Shown: piece after piece, positions 8,873 through 15,423 of the stretch | How positions within the stretch are numbered: the first letter of the stretch is position 1 | Layout of the letters: each line of letters begins with the position of its first letter | DNA from: CAZJNX01 sp964547415 | GTDB taxonomy: Bacteria > Pseudomonadota > Alphaproteobacteria > Rhizobiales > Amorphaceae | Direction of reading: 5' to 3' | Assembly (NCBI GenBank): GCA_964547415.1 | Contig: CAZJNX010000096.1 | Coordinates: 1-17,601, forward strand | Length of the DNA stretch: 17,601 bases | Made by a program: the position numbers and the translations under genes | Notes under the pieces: generated by a model | Seen by the model: only the letters and a program-made list of their open reading frames with translations | Database searches by the model: none | Told to the model about the DNA's origin: nothing

Positions 8873-10162
8873 ATGAGACCACCAGGCCGCATCGCCGCGG
8901 CGATCGACGTCCTGTCGGCGGTATCGGACCGTCACCGTCCGGCGGTCGACGCCCTGAAGGATTGGGGCAACGCCCATCGCTTCGCGGGCGCGGGCGACCG
9001 GTCGGCGATCGGCAACCTCGTCCACGACGCGCTGCGCTGGCGGGCGTCCGGCGCCTTCCGCATGGGCGAGGACACGCCGCGGGCCGTCGTCCTCGCCACC
9101 CTCGCCTTCCGCTGGGGCCTCGCGCCGCAGGAGATCGAGCAGCACTTCTCGGGCGAGCGTTTCGCCCCCCCGCCCCTTTCGGACGGGGAGCGCGCCGCGC
9201 TCGCCTCGGACCGGCTCGGCGAGGCGCCGGACGCGGTGCGGGCTGACGTTCCGGCGTGGGCTGCCGAATCGCTGGAGGCGAACTTCGGCGAGGACTGGGT
9301 CGCCGAGGCGGAGGCGCTCGCCCGCCGCGCGCCGGTCGACCTTCGGGTGAACACGCTGAAGGCGGACCGGGAGAAGGTCCTGAAGGCGCTCGCCCCGCTC
9401 GGCGCGCGGCCGACGGCGCTGTCGCCCTGGGGCGTGAGGCTGGAGCCGGGGACGGGCTTTGCCCGCGGGCCCAACGTGACGCGGGAGGAGGGCTACCGGC
9501 GCGGCTGGTTCGAGATCCAGGACGAGGGGAGCCAGGTGTGCGCGGCCCTCGTCTTCCCGCGGGCGGGCGAGAAGGTGCTCGACTACTGCGCGGGCGCGGG
9601 CGGCAAGACGCTCGCCCTGTCGGCGATGCTCGACAACCGCGGCCAGGTCCACGCCTACGACGCGGACATGAACCAGCTCGCCCCGATCTACGAGCGGCTG
9701 CGCCGCGCGGGGACGCGCAACGTGCAGGTCCACCGGCCGAACGCGGACCTTGCCGACCTCTCGGGCCGGATGGACCGGGTGCTGGTGGACGCGCCGTGCA
9801 CCGGCTCGGGCACCTGGCGCCGCCGGCCCGACGCCAAGTGGCGGGTGACGCCGGAGGCGCTGGAGCGGCGCCTCGAGGAGCAGGCGGCGGCCCTCGACGG
9901 CGCGGCCCCGTTCGTTCGCCCGGGCGGTTTCCTCGTCTACGTCACCTGCTCGGTGTTCCCGGAGGAGAACGAGGGCACGGTCGCCGCCTTCCTCGAGCGC
10001 CACGACGGCTTCCAGCCGGTCTCGGCGGGCGAGGCCTTCGAGGAGCTGTTCGGGACGGACGGTCCGCAGCCCTGGTCGGCCGACGGCGACAGCCTGACCT
10101 TGACCCCGGCGGCGACCGCCACCGACGGTTTCTTCCTCGCCGTCCTCGAACGGATCACCTAG
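8873..10162 (+). CDS. RsmB/NOP family RNA (cytosine-C5)-methyltransferase
   Basis: SAM-dependent RNA m5C methyltransferase of the Sun/NOP2 (RsmB) family, 429 residues; it probably methylates 16S rRNA, as E. coli RsmB does at C967. Residues 1-110 are a helical NusB-like N-terminal domain. Residues 150-222 include the family segment VDLRVNTLK and GWFEIQDEGSQ. The SAM motif I is VLDYCAGAGGKT (235-246). Motif IV is DAPCTGSGTWRRRPD, with C309 for product release, and motif VI is VTCSVFPEEN, with nucleophile C359. All catalytic residues are intact. The ATG at 8873 has only a weak SD, but it precedes the first helix (RIAAAIDVLSAV); the open frame upstream to a GTG at 8795 looks like leader. Members near guaA/guaB are common in alphaproteobacteria. 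The mrr gene follows 28 bases later. Confidence 0.93.
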   Translation: MRPPGRIAAAIDVLSAVSDRHRPAVDALKDWGNAHRFAGAGDRSAIGNLVHDALRWRASGAFRMGEDTPRAVVLATLAFRWGLAPQEIEQHFSGERFAPPPLSDGERAALASDRLGEAPDAVRADVPAWAAESLEANFGEDWVAEAEALARRAPVDLRVNTLKADREKVLKALAPLGARPTALSPWGVRLEPGTGFARGPNVTREEGYRRGWFEIQDEGSQVCAALVFPRAGEKVLDYCAGAGGKTLALSAMLDNRGQVHAYDADMNQLAPIYERLRRAGTRNVQVHRPNADLADLSGRMDRVLVDAPCTGSGTWRRRPDAKWRVTPEALERRLEEQAAALDGAAPFVRPGGFLVYVTCSVFPEENEGTVAAFLERHDGFQPVSAGEAFEELFGTDGPQPWSADGDSLTLTPAATATDGFFLAVLERIT

Positions 10163-10190
10163 CCTCCCCCGTTGGAACGAGGGAGAAGAC

Positions 10191-11135
10191 ATGGCGATAC
10201 CGGACTACCAGACCCTCATGCTGCCGGTCCTCACGGAAGCTGCGAAGGGGGAAACGGGCGCGAAGGACCTTGCACCGGTGCTGGCCGAGGCCTTCGGTCT
10301 CACCGAGGAAGAACGGGAAGCCCTGCTCCCCAGCGGCCGACAGAGGATACTCCACAACCGGATCCACTGGGCGAGGTTCTATCTTGAGAAAGCGGGGCTC
10401 GTTGAAACGGTGCGGCGAAGTCGCTTCCAGGCGACGGAACGCGGACGACGCGTTCTGGAAGCTCGTCCCGACCGAATCGACAACAAGTATCTGACGCAGT
10501 TTCCGGAGTTCGTGGAGTTCTTCGGGCGCCGCAGCGCGGCGGCCCGTGGCGATGACTCGACCAATCCGGTTCCAGAGGATAGGAACGACGAGGGCACAGA
10601 CGACGCGCACACGCCCGAAGAAACAATGGACAGGGCGTACCGCGCCTATCTCGCCGCTCTCAAGGAGGAGGTGCTCGCGGCGACGCTCGGGCTGTCCCCG
10701 GAGCGCTTCGAGCAACTCATCGTCGACCTATTGGTGGCCATGGGGTACGGCGGCACCGCCCAAGCCGCCCTCAAGGACCTCTACCGGGGCGGAGACGGCG
10801 GGATCGACGGCGTCATCGACGAGGACCGGCTCGGCCTCGACCGCATCTACGTCCAGGCCAAGCGCTACAGGCCCGGCAACAGCGTGGGGCGTCAGGACGT
10901 GCAGGCCTTCGTGGGCAGCCTCGTGGGGCTCGGCGCCCACAAGGGGGTGTTCGTCACGACCGCGGCCTTCACGGCGAACGCGGAGGAATACGTCCGCCGC
11001 CTCTCCCAGCGGGTCGTCCTCATCGACGGGGAGCGCCTCGCGGACCTCATGATCCGTCACGGCGTGGGCGTGCGCACCACCCGCGTCCTCGAGATCGGCA
11101 AGCTCGACCAGAACTTCTTCGGCGAGGACGACTGA
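10191..11135 (+). CDS. mrr: Mrr-like type IV restriction endonuclease
   Basis: A 314-residue homologue of E. coli Mrr (about 304 residues), a nuclease that cuts DNA carrying foreign methylation and needs no partner methylase. The N-terminal winged-helix domain (Mrr_N, about 5-92) contains RILHNRIHWARFYLEKAGLVE and the wing RSRFQATERGRRVLE. A charged, probably disordered linker (115-147) follows. The catalytic domain (Mrr_cat, about 165-290) has ERFEQLIVDLLVAMGY, then GGDGGIDGVI (catalytic D206) and VQAKRY (Q222, K224), so the PD-(D/E)xK-type site is intact. ATG 10191 has GAGGGAGAAGAC upstream. By hand count GC is about 64% over 10201-10680 but about 71% in sampled lines of the catalytic half; the rsmB-like gene beside it is higher (77% in one sampled line). 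That suggests acquisition or domain shuffling. No methyltransferase or specificity gene lies nearby. Confidence 0.9.
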   Translation: MAIPDYQTLMLPVLTEAAKGETGAKDLAPVLAEAFGLTEEEREALLPSGRQRILHNRIHWARFYLEKAGLVETVRRSRFQATERGRRVLEARPDRIDNKYLTQFPEFVEFFGRRSAAARGDDSTNPVPEDRNDEGTDDAHTPEETMDRAYRAYLAALKEEVLAATLGLSPERFEQLIVDLLVAMGYGGTAQAALKDLYRGGDGGIDGVIDEDRLGLDRIYVQAKRYRPGNSVGRQDVQAFVGSLVGLGAHKGVFVTTAAFTANAEEYVRRLSQRVVLIDGERLADLMIRHGVGVRTTRVLEIGKLDQNFFGEDD

Positions 11136-11163
11136 CCGGCGCCCGCCGCGCGGCGCCGGACGG

Positions 11164-11189
11164 CGCGGCGTCGTCCGCAAGACGCCGCG
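11164..11189. terminator. Candidate terminator hairpin between mrr and the converging stress-protein gene
   Basis: A perfect nine-pair stem, CGCGGCGTC (11164-11172) with GACGCCGCG (11181-11189), and an eight-base loop, in the 63-base gap between two converging stop codons. No T-tract follows on either strand. Placement and perfect pairing are the only support. Confidence 0.4.
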
Positions 11190-11198
11190 GGGCCGGTC

Positions 11199-11486
11199 CT
11201 ACTTGTCGAAGCGGGAGGCGGCGCCCTTGAAGGCCGTGCTGATGTCGGCCCAGGCCTTCTCGAAGCCGTGGCGCAGGTCGTCGAAGGCCTGATCGCCCGA
11301 GGCCTGGAGCTTGTGAAGCTGCGCCTCAGCCTCGTTGCGATGGCCGCGCATCTCCTCGAGGCGCTTCTCGTACTCGATCCGCGCCTCGGCGCTCGCCGCG
11401 TCGACCTTCGCCTTCACCTTGTCGATCTCGGCGTTCCACTCGTCGAGAAGCGCCTTCGTCCTGTCGATGTAGGCCTGCCGGTCCAT
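11199..11486 (-). CDS. Small coiled-coil protein, sll1863 stress-response type
   Basis: A 95-residue, highly charged, almost fully helical protein. The N-terminal part (QAYIDRTKALLDEWNAEIDKVKAKVDAASAEARIEYEKRLEEMR) has the i, i+3/i+4 pattern of a coiled coil. The C-terminal part (GDQAFDDLRHGFEKAWADISTAFKGAASRF) is a second amphipathic helix. This two-part layout, and the phrases IDKxKAK, IEYEKxxEEMR and AWxDxxxAFKxAxSRF, match the small proteins named after cyanobacterial Sll1863; the assignment is from memory of that family, whose biochemical role is unclear. No signal peptide or membrane segment. ATG 11486 has GGGAGG eight bases upstream. It lies 100 bases behind the hydrolase gene, with a hairpin between them, so it probably has its own promoter. 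Confidence 0.75.
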   Translation of the reverse strand: MDRQAYIDRTKALLDEWNAEIDKVKAKVDAASAEARIEYEKRLEEMRGHRNEAEAQLHKLQASGDQAFDDLRHGFEKAWADISTAFKGAASRFDK

Positions 11487-11544
11487 CGCCTTGCCCTCCC
11501 GGTTCACGCTGCCGTCGCACGAGGCTAGCGGCGCCGCTGCCGGG

Positions 11545-11580
11545 CGCGCGTTGATCTGGCGCAATCGCGGAGAACGCGCG
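11545..11580 (-). terminator. Hairpin after the hydrolase gene
   Basis: CGCGCGTT (11545-11552) pairs perfectly with AACGCGCG (11573-11580); the loop is 20 bases. On the minus strand it starts seven bases after the hydrolase stop codon and lies in the leader of the stress-protein gene. It could terminate the former or shape the leader of the latter. The long loop and absent T-tract keep confidence low. Confidence 0.3.
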
Positions 11581-11586
11581 GTCGCT

Positions 11587-12492
11587 TCAGGGCGAGGGGC
11601 GCCCGCCCGCCGCCGCCCCGCCGCCCGCCGCCGCGAGGAGGGCGGCGAACGCGGAGACCGACGCGGCCGTGTGGGCGGGCGAATGGACCATCGACGGGTC
11701 ATCGTTGTCCGGCTCGTCGAAGGCGTGGGTGGCGCCGGAAAGCGTCGTGACGGCGACGGGCAGGCCCTCGGCGGACAACCGGCGGAAGGCGGGCGCGCAG
11801 TCCTCCGGCGGGGCCATCTCGTCCCCCTCCACCGCCACCACGCGCACGCGCGCCGGCGCGTGGGCCCAGCCCCGCTCGGCCCGGGGCAGGAGGCCACAAT
11901 AGGGGTACACGAGGAAGACGCCCGCAAGGCCCTCCAGCAGCGACGGGTCCGCCGCGCGGAGGGTGTGCGGGAAATCCGCCTCGAGGTCGTAGCTGAGGGC
12001 GTCCATCACCGCCCAGGCGCCGTGGCTCCAGCCCGCGAGCACGATCCGCTCTCCGTCGACGTCCGCCCGACCCCGGGCGAGGGCGAGGGCCGCCACCACG
12101 TCCCCCGCCCGCTCGCGGCCGCGCAGCCGCCAGCCCGAGCAAACGCGGGCGACCGCCTCCTCGTAGCCGAGGCCGCGCACGGCGAAGCTGTCCACGACGA
12201 CGAGCTGCCAGCCCGCCGCGTTCGCCGCCGCCGCGTAGGGCTCGATCAGGGGGCGCGGCCGCCCTTCCCGGTCGAAGACGCCGCCGCAGCCGAGGAAGGC
12301 GAGCACCGTCGGCAGGGGCGCCTCGCCCGCCCCGGCCGGTCGATGGACGAGGAGGCCCTCCGCCAGCATGGCGGACAGGCCCGCGAGCGAGCGCCGCTCC
12401 ACGAACGCGCCGGCGAACCACGCCGCCCCGACCGCGCCCGCCGCCAGAACGAGAACCGCCGCGGCGATCCCGAGACGCCAGATCCACTTCAC
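11587..12492 (-). CDS. Membrane-anchored alpha/beta hydrolase, dienelactone hydrolase family
   Basis: A 301-residue alpha/beta hydrolase. Residues 8-30 (GIAAAVLVLAAGAVGAAWFAGAF) are a hydrophobic N-terminal anchor or uncleaved signal, so the enzyme probably works on the periplasmic face. The nucleophile elbow is GWSHG with S156. The likely acid is D224 (VEGDEMAPP) and the histidine H256 (SGATHAFDEP); this THxFD ending and the DVVAALALARGR helix before the elbow match the dienelactone hydrolase family (PF01738). In this group the nucleophile is Cys in true dienelactone hydrolases and Ser in relatives, so an esterase or peptidase-like activity is more likely than dienelactone cleavage. The last 15 residues are Gly/Ala-rich. 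It lies 36 bases behind the small exported-protein gene on the same strand, suggesting an operon. Substrate unknown. Confidence 0.82.
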   Translation of the reverse strand: MKWIWRLGIAAAVLVLAAGAVGAAWFAGAFVERRSLAGLSAMLAEGLLVHRPAGAGEAPLPTVLAFLGCGGVFDREGRPRPLIEPYAAAANAAGWQLVVVDSFAVRGLGYEEAVARVCSGWRLRGRERAGDVVAALALARGRADVDGERIVLAGWSHGAWAVMDALSYDLEADFPHTLRAADPSLLEGLAGVFLVYPYCGLLPRAERGWAHAPARVRVVAVEGDEMAPPEDCAPAFRRLSAEGLPVAVTTLSGATHAFDEPDNDDPSMVHSPAHTAASVSAFAALLAAAGGGAAAGGRPSP

Positions 12493-12528
12493 GGAAGCCC
12501 CCGAAGGCGTGCCGGCGCGGGCCGGCCG

Positions 12529-12894
12529 TCAGTCCCAGATGCCGAGCCGGCACACGCGGGCGAGGGGAAGGCCGCGCGGCCCCTCGAAGGTGGCGACGGC
12601 GCCCGGCGGGTAGACGCGGCCGTCGTGCCAGCAGGCGTTGATGTCGCCCGCCGCCCCGCGACAGGTGCGCCCGGAGCCGACCGGGATCTCCTCCCAAGTG
12701 CCGCCCGACAGGAGGAAGCCGGCGAAATTCAGGACGGCGTAGCTTCCGGAGACGGTCCGGGTCGTCTCCATGCATGGGCCGGCGGGCGGCGCCCGGTCGG
12801 CCGCCGCCGCCGGCATGGCGAGCGCGGCGAGGACGAGCGCGGCCGTCGACACGGCGCGGCGGCTGGAGGACAATGGCGACGCGACGTGCCCCAT
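12529..12894 (-). CDS. Small exported four-cysteine protein, function unknown
   Basis: A 121-residue protein I do not recognise. It starts with a Sec-type signal (RRAVSTAALVLAALAMPAAAA, about 12-32, with a likely cut after an A-x-A motif near residue 31). The mature part of about 90 residues has four cysteines (C41, C78, C88, C115), enough for two disulfides, and ends VCRLGIWD. The WEEIPVGSGRTCR and GDINACWHDGRVYPPGAV segments look like a compact beta-rich domain. ATG 12894 has a good SD (GGGAAGGGGAA). The downstream hydrolase gene lies 36 bases away, and the two may be cotranscribed. The gene diverges from the acyl-CoA synthetase with only 71 bases between starts. The coding frame seems real because of the SD, the signal and the cysteine pattern. 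Confidence 0.68.
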   Translation of the reverse strand: MGHVASPLSSSRRAVSTAALVLAALAMPAAAADRAPPAGPCMETTRTVSGSYAVLNFAGFLLSGGTWEEIPVGSGRTCRGAAGDINACWHDGRVYPPGAVATFEGPRGLPLARVCRLGIWD

Positions 12895-12965
12895 GGCGCG
12901 TTCCCCTTCCCTGCCCGGCCGCCCCCGCCCCGCCGGGGCCGGCGGGCGGCGCCAGGACCGATCCC

Positions 12966-14483
12966 ATGAACCTGTCGCACATTCTGGAGAACGCCGCAGC
13001 CTTCGATCCGGATCGGGCCGCGATCCGCCACGCCGGCGGCACGACGACCTTCGCCGCCCTCGCCGCGCGCGTCCGCCGCCTGTCGGGGGGCCTTCGTCGG
13101 CTCGCGGGCGCCGCGCGGGGGGAGCGGATCGCGATCCTCGCCCACAACCACCCGGACACGATCGCCACCCTGTTCGCCGCCGCGCGGGTCGGGGCGATGG
13201 CGGTGCCGCTCAACTGGCGCCTCGCCGTGCCGGAGCTCGCCGCCATCCTCGCCGACTGCCGGCCCGCCGCCCTCCTCGTGGAGGCGCGCTTCGCCGGGAT
13301 CCTGCCGGACCTCGCCGCGGCCGCCGCGGGCGCGCGGATCGTCGCGCTGCCGGGCGAGGCCGTGGAGGGCGCCCTCCCCTTCGAGGCGCTCCTCGAGGGG
13401 CCGCCCGCCGATCCGCTCGCCGAGGCGGGGCGCCTTCCGGTCCTCCTGTCCTACACGTCGGGCACCACGGGGCGGGCGCGCGGTGCGCTCCTCTCCCAGG
13501 ACGCGCTCGCCTGGAACGCCTTCCACGCCGTCCACCTCCACGACATGACGGCGGCCGACCACGTCCTCACGGTCCTGCCCCTGTTCCACGTGGGCGGGCT
13601 CAACATCCAGACGACGCCCGCCCTCCTGACGGGCGCCACCGTCACCCTCCATTCCCGCTTCGACCCGGAGGCGACGCTCGCGGCGATCGCGACGGACCGG
13701 CCCACCCTCACCGTCCTCGTGCCGGCGACCCTCAAGGCGCTGCTCGCCGCGCCCGGCTTCGCGGCGGCGGACCTTGGCTCCCTCAGGGCGATCACGACCG
13801 GCTCCACCATCGTGCCGCCGGCCCTCAAGCGGGCGTTCGACGCGCGGGGCGTGCCGGTGCTGGAGGTCTACGGCGCCACGGAGACGGCGCCCATCGCCGT
13901 CCACACCCGCCTTTCCGGCCCGCGCGCGCCGGAGGGGTCCGCGGGCCGGCCGGCGCTCGCGGCCGAGGTGCGCATCCTCGCGGACGACGGGACGGAGGTG
14001 GCGGACGGGACGGCGGGGGAGATCGCCGTGCGCGGCCCGTTCGTGGCGGACGGCTACTTCGGCCGGCCGGAGGAGACGGCGGCCGCCTTCCGGGACGGCT
14101 TCTTCCTCACCGGGGACGTGGCGACGCGCACGGCGGACGGCTGGCTCGTCGTCCACGACCGGAAGAAGAACATGCTGGTCTCGGGTGGGGAGAACGTGTT
14201 TCCGGCGGAGATCGAGCGCGTGCTCGCAGCGCACCCGGCCGTCGCCGAGTGCGCCGTCGTCGGCCGGCCGGACTCGCGGTGGGACGAGGTGCCGGTTGCC
14301 TTCGTGGTCGCCCGGCCCGGCGCGCACGTCGACGCCGCGACCCTCCTCGCCCACCTGTCGGAGCGGATCGCCCGCTTCAAGGTGCCGCGGGAAATCCGCT
14401 TCCTCGACGACCTTCCGCGCAACGCCCTCGGGAAGGTCCAGCACTTCCGCCTGAAGGCACTCGTCGAAGGAAGGTTTTCCTGA
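12966..14483 (+). CDS. Acyl-CoA synthetase (AMP-forming), class I adenylate-forming enzyme
   Basis: A 505-residue ANL-superfamily ligase that activates a carboxylic acid with ATP and then joins it to CoA, in the cytosol or at the inner membrane. Core motifs: A3 loop YTSGTTGRARG (163-173), A5 YGATET (302-307), A7 TGD (382-384), A8 hinge DRKKNMLVSGGENVFPAEIE (398-417), and A10 catalytic lysine K490 in PRNALGKVQ. The A3 loop departs from the usual TGxPKG (A171 and R172 replace Pro and Lys). Size and sequence fit a medium- or long-chain fatty-acid or malonyl-type ligase; I cannot pick the substrate. ATG 12966 is preferred because AGGA lies eight bases upstream and the protein starts at the usual MNLSHILENAAAFDPDRAAI. 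The upstream open frame overlaps the divergent gene. Confidence 0.9.
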   Translation: MNLSHILENAAAFDPDRAAIRHAGGTTTFAALAARVRRLSGGLRRLAGAARGERIAILAHNHPDTIATLFAAARVGAMAVPLNWRLAVPELAAILADCRPAALLVEARFAGILPDLAAAAAGARIVALPGEAVEGALPFEALLEGPPADPLAEAGRLPVLLSYTSGTTGRARGALLSQDALAWNAFHAVHLHDMTAADHVLTVLPLFHVGGLNIQTTPALLTGATVTLHSRFDPEATLAAIATDRPTLTVLVPATLKALLAAPGFAAADLGSLRAITTGSTIVPPALKRAFDARGVPVLEVYGATETAPIAVHTRLSGPRAPEGSAGRPALAAEVRILADDGTEVADGTAGEIAVRGPFVADGYFGRPEETAAAFRDGFFLTGDVATRTADGWLVVHDRKKNMLVSGGENVFPAEIERVLAAHPAVAECAVVGRPDSRWDEVPVAFVVARPGAHVDAATLLAHLSERIARFKVPREIRFLDDLPRNALGKVQHFRLKALVEGRFS

Positions 14484-14488
14484 AGATC

Positions 14489-14514
14489 GGAACGAACGGC
14501 CGGCGCGCCGGTTT
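14489..14514 (+). promoter_or_regulatory. Weak EcfG-like promoter candidate for the EF-hand gene
   Basis: GGAAC (14489-14493) is followed after 16 bases by GGTT. This resembles the alphaproteobacterial general-stress (EcfG) promoter GGAAC-N16/17-CGTT, with one mismatch in the -10 part. It lies about 95 bases before the EF-hand start and overlaps a short palindrome (CCGGCGCGCCGG, 14500-14511) that could instead belong to the end of the acyl-CoA synthetase transcript. Chance occurrence is quite possible. Confidence 0.2.
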
Positions 14515-14606
14515 CGCCGAGTGAGCTTCGCAATCGTCGCAGGCATCCCTGCCGCGACCGGTTTCGCGAGGTCCGATCTTTCCGAACGAGACCTGGAGGT
14601 TTTCCC

Positions 14607-15185
14607 ATGCGAGGAACAACCGCACGCATCGCCGCGCGGCCGCTCGCGGTCGCGCTCGCCCTTCCGATTGCGCTCGGCGCAGGCGCCGCGCTCGCCGCCG
14701 AGGGCAGCGGCACCGAGAGCTTCGCCCGGTTCGACGCCAACGAGGACGGCACCGTCTCCCGCGACGAGTTCGTGGCCGGCATGAAGCGCGAGGGCGCCTT
14801 CTCCTCGTTCGACACGGACCGCTCGGCCCGCGTCGACGAGCGCGAGTTGCGCTCGGGCGTCTTCCGCTACCTCGACCAGAACGACGACGGCGCGCTGGAG
14901 CCCGCCGAGTACCGCGAGGGCTGGCGCACCTGGTTCCCGTCCGAGCCGCCGATGCTGGAAGCGATCGACGCGGACAATGACGGCGTCGTCGACGAAGAGG
15001 AGTTCGAGGCGGCGAGCACCGACCTCGGCCTCTACCAGCAGGACGTCGGCGAGGCGTACGGCACGGTGACCGAGGAGGAGTTCTACGCCGGCATCTACGA
15101 CAGCTGGGACGTGAACGCCGACGAGCGCCTCGCCGAGGACGAGTGGTTCGTGGACGACGAGCAGCGCTGGCCCCTCGGCGACTGA
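14607..15185 (+). CDS. Secreted EF-hand calcium-binding protein
   Basis: A 192-residue acidic protein. Residues 1-31 are a Sec signal peptide (PLAVALALPIALGAGAALA, cut about A31). The mature protein carries five EF-hand loops, numbered from the first Asp: 43-54 (DANEDGTVSRDE), 69-80, 90-101 (DQNDDGALEPAE), 121-132 (DADNDGVVDEEE) and 168-179. Loops 1, 3 and 4 are canonical. Loops 2 and 5 keep the acidic ligands and the final Glu but have Ala or Glu in place of Gly at position 6, so they may bind Ca2+ more weakly. A half-degenerate unit (GTVTEEEF, 152-159) lies before loop 5. No enzyme domain is present, so a calcium buffer, sensor or matrix protein in the periplasm or outside is likely. The ATG has a strong SD, TGGAGG seven bases upstream. 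The 123-base gap upstream has no gene. Confidence 0.88.
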   Translation: MRGTTARIAARPLAVALALPIALGAGAALAAEGSGTESFARFDANEDGTVSRDEFVAGMKREGAFSSFDTDRSARVDERELRSGVFRYLDQNDDGALEPAEYREGWRTWFPSEPPMLEAIDADNDGVVDEEEFEAASTDLGLYQQDVGEAYGTVTEEEFYAGIYDSWDVNADERLAEDEWFVDDEQRWPLGD

Positions 15186-15192
15186 CGCGCCG

Positions 15193-15234
15193 CCCTCACC
15201 CGTGGCCGGCCCCGGCCGCCGGCCACGGTCAGGG
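15193..15234. terminator. Terminator-like hairpin after the EF-hand gene
   Basis: A perfect 11-pair stem, CCGTGGCCGGC (15200-15210) with GCCGGCCACGG (15218-15228), has a seven-base loop. Four further pairs (CCCT/AGGG) follow beyond a small internal loop. It lies eight bases after the stop codon. No T-tract, but this is the best-paired short hairpin in the window and its placement is right for the EF-hand transcript. Confidence 0.55.
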
Positions 15235-15312
15235 CAGCGGCCACCGCTCGCCCGGGTCCATTGCGCTGGAGAGACGAAAGGCCGACATTCCTCCGGAGCC
15301 GACATCCACAAC

Positions 15313-15383
15313 CGCGCCGGGCACGGGCCGGGTCAAGGCCATCGAGCCGAAGGCGTGCCTTGACGCGGCCCGGGCCCGGCGCG
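15313..15383. repeat. Long imperfect inverted repeat between convergent genes
   Basis: Arms of 26 bases (15314-15339 and 15357-15382) match as inverted copies at 24 of 26 positions, counted by hand; one more pair can form outside them. The loop is 17 bases. The core GTCAAGGC / GCCTTGAC is not merely GC-rich, which argues against chance. It lies in the 238-base gap between the EF-hand gene and the converging cyclase gene, so it may end the cyclase transcript or be a structured RNA or repeat element. The remainder of 15186-15423 shows no gene. Confidence 0.65.
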
Positions 15384-15423
15384 AGCCTCGCGTTTCCTCG
15401 CTCGGCCGCTTTCCGCCGCGGCT

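Noticed and set aside
12729..15311. An 860-codon open frame on the minus strand across the acyl-CoA synthetase and EF-hand genes
   Set aside because: It is antisense to two well-supported genes, has an Arg/Gly/Glu/His-rich composition typical of high-GC shadow frames, and shows no recognisable domain.
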